From the NCBI GenBank assembly GCA_001179505.1, contig CDMY01000284.1, positions 67,556 through 131,555 of the forward strand: a stretch of 64,000 nt of DNA, given 5' to 3'. Position 1 is the stretch's first letter. The number at the start of each line of letters is the position of its first letter. A model generated the notes under the pieces. It had not been told where the DNA came from, ran no database searches, and saw only the letters and a list, made by a program, of their open reading frames with translations. The DNA is from Vitrella brassicaformis. Taxonomy: Eukaryota > Sar > Vitrellaceae. Shown piece after piece: positions 59,892-64,000 of this stretch. A program made the position numbers and the translations under genes.

Positions 59892-61533
59892 ATGCCAGAA
59901 GCTTTGTGCGGCAGCCATTTCTTCGTGAGAATGGATGGAGAGACTGACGCTGACGGCTATGTTATGCGTGTTGGCGACAGGTGAGTGGAGGAGATCATGA
60001 ACTGAACACCAGGACGACACGTGTGTGGACGACATGCAGGCTACTTGATGTTACCGGGAGGCCCATTTTGGAGCTAAAGGAGCGCTACACGCCACTGAGG
60101 CCGGCCGGGTACGGGGATCCGACGAGGCAGAGCCACACCTACATCGCGGCTGAGAGGGCGAGTGGAAGAGAGGTGTTCGTCAAGGATGTGCCTACCGACC
60201 GCAGTGGACGGAACAGGGAAAAGGGCATTCTGTATTACTTGAGGGATGTCGTCGGAGGCAAATACCCACAGCTGCAGACCATGAGGGAGGTGAGCAATCC
60301 GTGAGCATGACGTACTTGCTGCGTATGGTGTGTTTGTTGGTGTGCAGCATTACTCGGGCAATGACAGGGACGCCTACGTATTTGACAAGTGCCCGGGCGG
60401 TGATCTAGAAGGGCTCTGTGTGTCAGGCGCCTGGAACTGCGAGAAAACAATCAGAGATCTCTTCAAGGGGATGGTCACAGCAGTCAAACAATGCCACGAG
60501 GCAGGCATTTATCACGGGTCAGCAGAAATTCATCACACCCACTCCCGATCATTGCACTGCTCTGTGTCGTGTACTCTCTATACAGGGACATCAAGCCTGA
60601 CAAGTGAAGAAGCAGAATACTATCGCTTGGCTTCTGTTTGGCATTCATTTCGAATCATTTGTATGTCCCTGGCTGACTGACAGTTTCTTGTTGTGGGATA
60701 AGAGCATGAAGGACATACGGCTGACCGACTTCAACACATCCCTTGCGATATGCGTCAGTCGACGCACAGAAAGGACTCACACATGTATTGTGGCTTTTGC
60801 TACACATGACATGTCATGTAGGTGGATGGCAAGGTGGGTATGGCTAAAAGGAGCCACACTCCATACTACGCTGCGCCTGAGGTAGATACACACATTGGAT
60901 CCACTCTAGAGACATACGCTTATATATCTGAACATGCAGGTCATTCAAGAGAAGAGCGCCATCGATGGGAGAGCGGCCGATATCTACTCTTTAGGGCACG
61001 CATCGTTGAATCCATATGGCAGGGTCTGACTTGGTGCTTGCCATGCCACCCGATACAGGAAATCCTTGTATTGGATGGCCACCAAGGGGGGCAGTGTGAG
61101 ACATGAAGCTGTCAGCCGCAGATGCTGGGATCTCATTGTATTGTTGCTTCAAGAGGATCCTGCGAGACGGCCCGCTATCGAAGACATTGAAAGGCACAAC
61201 TGGTGAGTTTGTCGCAAGAAGGGTAAGAAGGTAAGAAGGAATCAACGTTTAACTTGCGTCTCATGCAGGCTGTCTGGTCGACCGCCTGTTAGTATTCTGC
61301 CGTGCTCCGTCCAGGGACCCAACTCTATGGGATATCACGCGACGGCCTCTCCCCTTTCGGCACCTTCTCCGCATGATAGCCACAATCGTCTTGGCTACCA
61401 CGTCGAGACACGCTTCAAAGTGCCCAACGGTCGGGGCGGCTATCGTGTGGTAGGGTCGGTGCGCCACGTGCCACCGACGGTGGTGGGAGTATGGTGGGAC
61501 ACGCAGACGGCTAAATGGAGGGCTTTCTATTAA
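59892..61533 (+). CDS. Divergent protein kinase (HGD/DFN) with an 18-nt catalytic-loop micro-exon
   Basis: Nine exons: 59892-59980, 60040-60289, 60348-60517, 60586-60603, 60684-60753, 60822-60881, 60940-61004, 61059-61202 and 61269-61533. Together they give SHTYIAAERASGREVFVKDV (ATP-site lysine), DAYVFDKCPGGDLEGL (hinge), QCHEAGIYHGDIKPDNFLLW (catalytic loop) then IRLTDFNTSLA, SHTPYYAAPE, GRAADIYSLG and LLLQEDPARRPAIEDIERHN. HRD is HGD and DFG is DFN, but both Asp residues and the Asn are kept, so activity is possible. The loop GDIKPDN sits on an 18-nt exon whose flanks splice in phase. The border at 61004 is the least certain. The C-terminus (GRGGYRVVGSVRHVP, VVGVWWDTQTAKWRAFY) is a small beta-rich unit. 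Confidence 0.75.
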
Positions 61534-62576
61534 GTCATCAGCAGGTTTGCCGATTCGTTCGCTCGTCAGAGGCCGTCGCTTGCTTGGGTGAGGAGAGATG
61601 ACAATGCCGACTAGCGGATGGGTTTGCCGGCTTCATCTTTCTCGTTCACAACCCAACTACGACCCTCTACGACCCTCTCACACCTTCTCGCCCTGTGGCT
61701 GGCAGTCGACGGTCGAGACGGGGATTTTGATGCCATGTCTCACCACAACGTCCACACTAACGCTAACACAGACGGCTGAGCAGCTGGAATCTATCCCCCG
61801 GGGCAGCCAAGCTTCGGATGGCCATCTTTAAGTTCTCGCTGATAAGACCATTCGCGGCTACTCCCAGCCACGCGTGGGGGCAATCCGATGGTGGACCAAG
61901 TGCATGGCGCAGATGAGGAGATGGCTGGGAGGCGTCATGCCGATGGTGGTGATGGTGGTACCGAGATACGGGCGGCAGCAGTGAGCTGTGGTTTCGATGG
62001 TTGATGTGTGTATGAGTGGTGTCAAGAGTGCGAGGACGCATCAACGTCTTGTGTGGTCCATGGGTGGTTCAATTAAGTATGCACATGCATGTGTGTGTCT
62101 GTGTCCACTCATCCCCTCAACCATCGAGCCACACAAATCACACACCCCACCAGCGGCAGCAGCACACTCCACACACTGCACACACTCTGGCTATGCAACG
62201 GCCCGACATGTGTTCTGTTCTTCAAGAAGTGCCCCCTCCCTCCACCCATTGTCGACAGACACATGTCGGTCCCCCTCGTAAAACGCGGCTAGCGGTAGTG
62301 TGTTCTGTCTGGTCGTTCTTCGTGTTTGTATGTGTGTGCGTGTGTGGTGGCTACAGTCGTGGGAATGGGCAGACAGGCAGACAGACAGACAGACAGAGGG
62401 TGCAGATCAGTCGATCGACGAGACGGCCATCCATCCCACGTGCAGCCAGACGGCCAAACAGGCAGACATGGTGTCTTCTCGATGTGAGGCTGTCCACACT
62501 AATAGTGTGTGTGTTCTAAGTGAGGTGCGCTATCAGTCCCCCGCTGGCTTGGAAGTGTTTCTCAACGGTCATCCCT
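61534..62576. other. Spacer with a pseudogene fragment, otherwise empty
   Basis: About 1 kb between the kinase stop and the last exon of the small secreted gene. Apart from the TAF6 fragment at 61876-62036 I see only short repeats such as CTACGACCCT twice (61657-61677) and CAGA tetramers (62370-62400). Confidence 0.5.
61876..62036 (+). pseudogene. Dead copy of the TAF6-like gene 3' end
   Basis: About 160 bp matching, in inverted orientation, the last exon of the gene at 38988-45788 (its bases about 39178-39020), differing at roughly one base in ten. In frame it reads GNPMVDQVHGADEEMAGRRH, ADGGDGGTEIRAAAVSCGFDG, and then a TGA where the parent has Trp. The parent continues WYVCEWCDECED; the copy keeps YEWCQECED after the stop and then diverges. 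No flanking TAF6 sequence is present. Confidence 0.85.
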
Positions 62577-63606
62577 GACCACCAAGCTGACAGACAGCAT
62601 GCAACACGCAGCCAATCAACGTCGTGCAGAAAGTCAGGGACCACGAGTGCGTTGTGAATGTGTCTGTAGTGTGTGGCACGCGCACCCGGCAGATGCCGTT
62701 CCACCAGTGGCAGGGCACTCTAATAGCAGTAGCGCCAGCACCGAACTTGTATGGGCCGCACTGCGATCCGTCAGCGTGGCTCATACACCAGAAGTTACTC
62801 TCGCTATTGCTACAAGAGCCTTACCCACACCGCGCAAGACAGACAGACAGACGGACACATGTATGCATCTGTATGTGTATTGCCCGCCCCCGCGTATTGC
62901 TTACCCGCAACAGTGTGGCCTCCCTGCCCCTTGGTGAAGCCCTTCATCTGCTGCTCGGCGGTGTGGATGGCGTCGAGGGCGCTCGCGGCCATCTTGTGGG
63001 CCGCCCGGCTCATCTTGTTGGCCGCCACCATCATGGTCTTGGCCTGCTGCACCTGCTGCTGCACAAACGCCGCCGCCCCAGAGCCCTCCGACAATGCACG
63101 TGCACACACAGCACAGCACCACCTACACACGCGGGATGCACCCCACCCAGATAGATCCAACCATCCATCGCATCCGCCCATGCATCCCATCCATCCCGGC
63201 CGCACCTGTGTTGCCGGCAGCCATGCCGGAGATCTCGCCCGTGCGGTCCACAAACGACCCACCTGCACACAGCAGCAGGTAGGACAGCCACATATGAGCC
63301 AGGAGTGATGGGTGTGCCATAGATCCAACTCCCTCTCAACCATTACCTACCGTCGGCAGGGCAGTCGTATCCCTCTTCACAGTCGCCGCGCGTGGCCGTC
63401 GCCATGGCCACTGCCGATATGGCCGCCAACGCGATGAGGAGCAAAAACTTGCTTCGGCTGGCCAAAACGGCGGCGAGGATCTGGATCCCCACGCAGGACC
63501 GATCTACTTCTGATTCTTGTAGTGAGGTGAATGTACACGATGCATCCAGCAGAAAGAAACAAAAGCAGTGCGACTGCCTCATGCTGTCGTTGCATGCACC
63601 ACTCAT
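62577..63606 (-). CDS. Small secreted or membrane-anchored protein, unrecognised
   Basis: The first exon (63606 to about 63351) encodes a hydrophobic segment (SKFLLLIALAAISAVAMATA) followed by TRGDCEEGYDCPADG, fitting a signal peptide or anchor with a Cys-containing mature start. A short exon (GGSFVDRTGEISGMAAGNTG, about 63262-63204) joins in phase. A helical exon (FVQQQVQQAKTMMVAANKMS then RAAHKMAASALDAIHTAEQQ, about 63092-62910) follows, but I could not find a fully satisfying acceptor for it. The last exon (about 62790-62577) reads CMSHADGSQCGPYKFGAGAT, CHWWNGICRVRVPH and a Cys-rich end. Function unknown. Confidence 0.5.
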
Positions 63607-64000
63607 GCTGTCCTTAACCTCCTCCTCCTCATGAGTCTGGTCTCCCCCTCCTGCCCTTCTGCAAGGCGGCCGCCCTCGAGGGCACTAGCTAAGAGCTCTG
63701 CTAGCTAATGTATACGCGTTGTGGACACCAGAGAGGGACTGCGTCCGCCATTTGCCATTCAATCGATTGATGTGTCCCCCCCCACCCCCCACCCCCCACC
63801 CGCACACACACAAACACACACACACACACCCCACCCCCCACCCGCACACACACAAACACACACAGCGCCCCAAAACACAGTTCATTGCAGTGCACGCAGT
63901 TAGTCGCCCATCTATCGTCAGCTATGCTCTCCACCGCACAATGGACCACCTATTGCACATTCCCGACTCCCCCACCCTCAACCTGCCCCTTGGCCATGCC
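63607..64000. other. Right-edge spacer with a CA/C-rich tandem repeat
   Basis: No gene seen. Contains the tandem repeat at 63798-63865 and CA runs; the window ends without a recognisable exon. Confidence 0.4.
63798..63865. repeat. 42-bp tandem repeat, about two copies
   Basis: ACCCGCACACACACAAACAC starts at 63798 and again at 63840, each preceded by a CCCCACCCCCC block, so the period is 42 bp. Confidence 0.75.

Noticed and set aside
60586-60612. Premature stop making the kinase a pseudogene
   Set aside because: The TGA falls inside an intron whose GTGAAG donor and CAG acceptor restore the DIKPDN motif in phase.

Overview
This is nuclear DNA of a protist, most likely an alveolate close to the chromerids (Vitrella-like). 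The evidence is GC-rich coding sequence, genes cut by many short introns (about 55-150 bp), intron 3' ends made of GT repeats running into CAG, very short intergenic spacers, and alveolate-style gene content: NIMA-family kinases, a cilium transition-zone protein, an RND/sterol-sensing protein and cysteine-rich secreted proteins. The species is inferred from style, not from a database match. There is no sign of bacterial operons, CRISPR or phage. Two runs of exactly 300 N (4700-4999 and 24077-24376) are scaffold gaps.

Layout. 1-5653 (+) is a DEAH-box RNA helicase with an N-terminal RWD domain, cut by the window edge. 5950-7688 (-) is a protein-kinase-like gene without catalytic residues. 8163-13840 (-) is a tandem array of related, unrecognised multi-exon gene copies, some with broken frames. 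13863-15473 (+) is a truncated FAD amine-oxidase-like gene. 15478-18885 (-) is a cysteine-rich, PAN/Apple-containing secreted or membrane protein. 19440-23735 (+) is a 12-TM RND/Patched-Dispatched/NPC-like protein. 23736-27899 is a 4.1-kb block with no gene. 27900-29785 (-) is a proline-rich membrane protein, and 29864-31591 (+) a secreted protein of unknown function. 31775-35724 (-) is a TLDc-domain protein, arranged head to head with a paralogue of its N-terminal half at 36033-38685 (+).

38988-45788 (-) is a TAF6-like TFIID/SAGA subunit with a very long N-terminal extension. 46110-48657 (+) is a NEK kinase. 49329-50182 (-) is B9D2. 50296-53920 (+) is a large low-complexity, probably nuclear protein that carries a frame-breaking 35-bp tandem duplication. 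54270-55713 (-) is an SDR39U1-type epimerase. 56131-56480 (+) is a small two-exon protein. 57334-59739 (-) is a second NEK kinase. 59892-61533 (+) is a divergent kinase whose catalytic loop lies on an 18-nt micro-exon. 61876-62036 (+) is a dead copy of the TAF6 3' end. About 62577-63606 (-) is a small secreted protein.

From 13.8 kb onward genes alternate strand almost perfectly, giving a series of head-to-head pairs sharing spacers of about 20-560 bp and tail-to-tail neighbours. The genes do not form one pathway. A loose ciliary theme exists (B9D2, two NEK kinases, an RND protein). The most unusual items are the decaying paralogue array, the dead TAF6 fragment, the amine-oxidase remnant, the divergent TLDc/paralogue pair and the micro-exon kinase. 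Exon borders were read by eye from GT-AG sites and family similarity, so gene ends are firmer than individual internal junctions.
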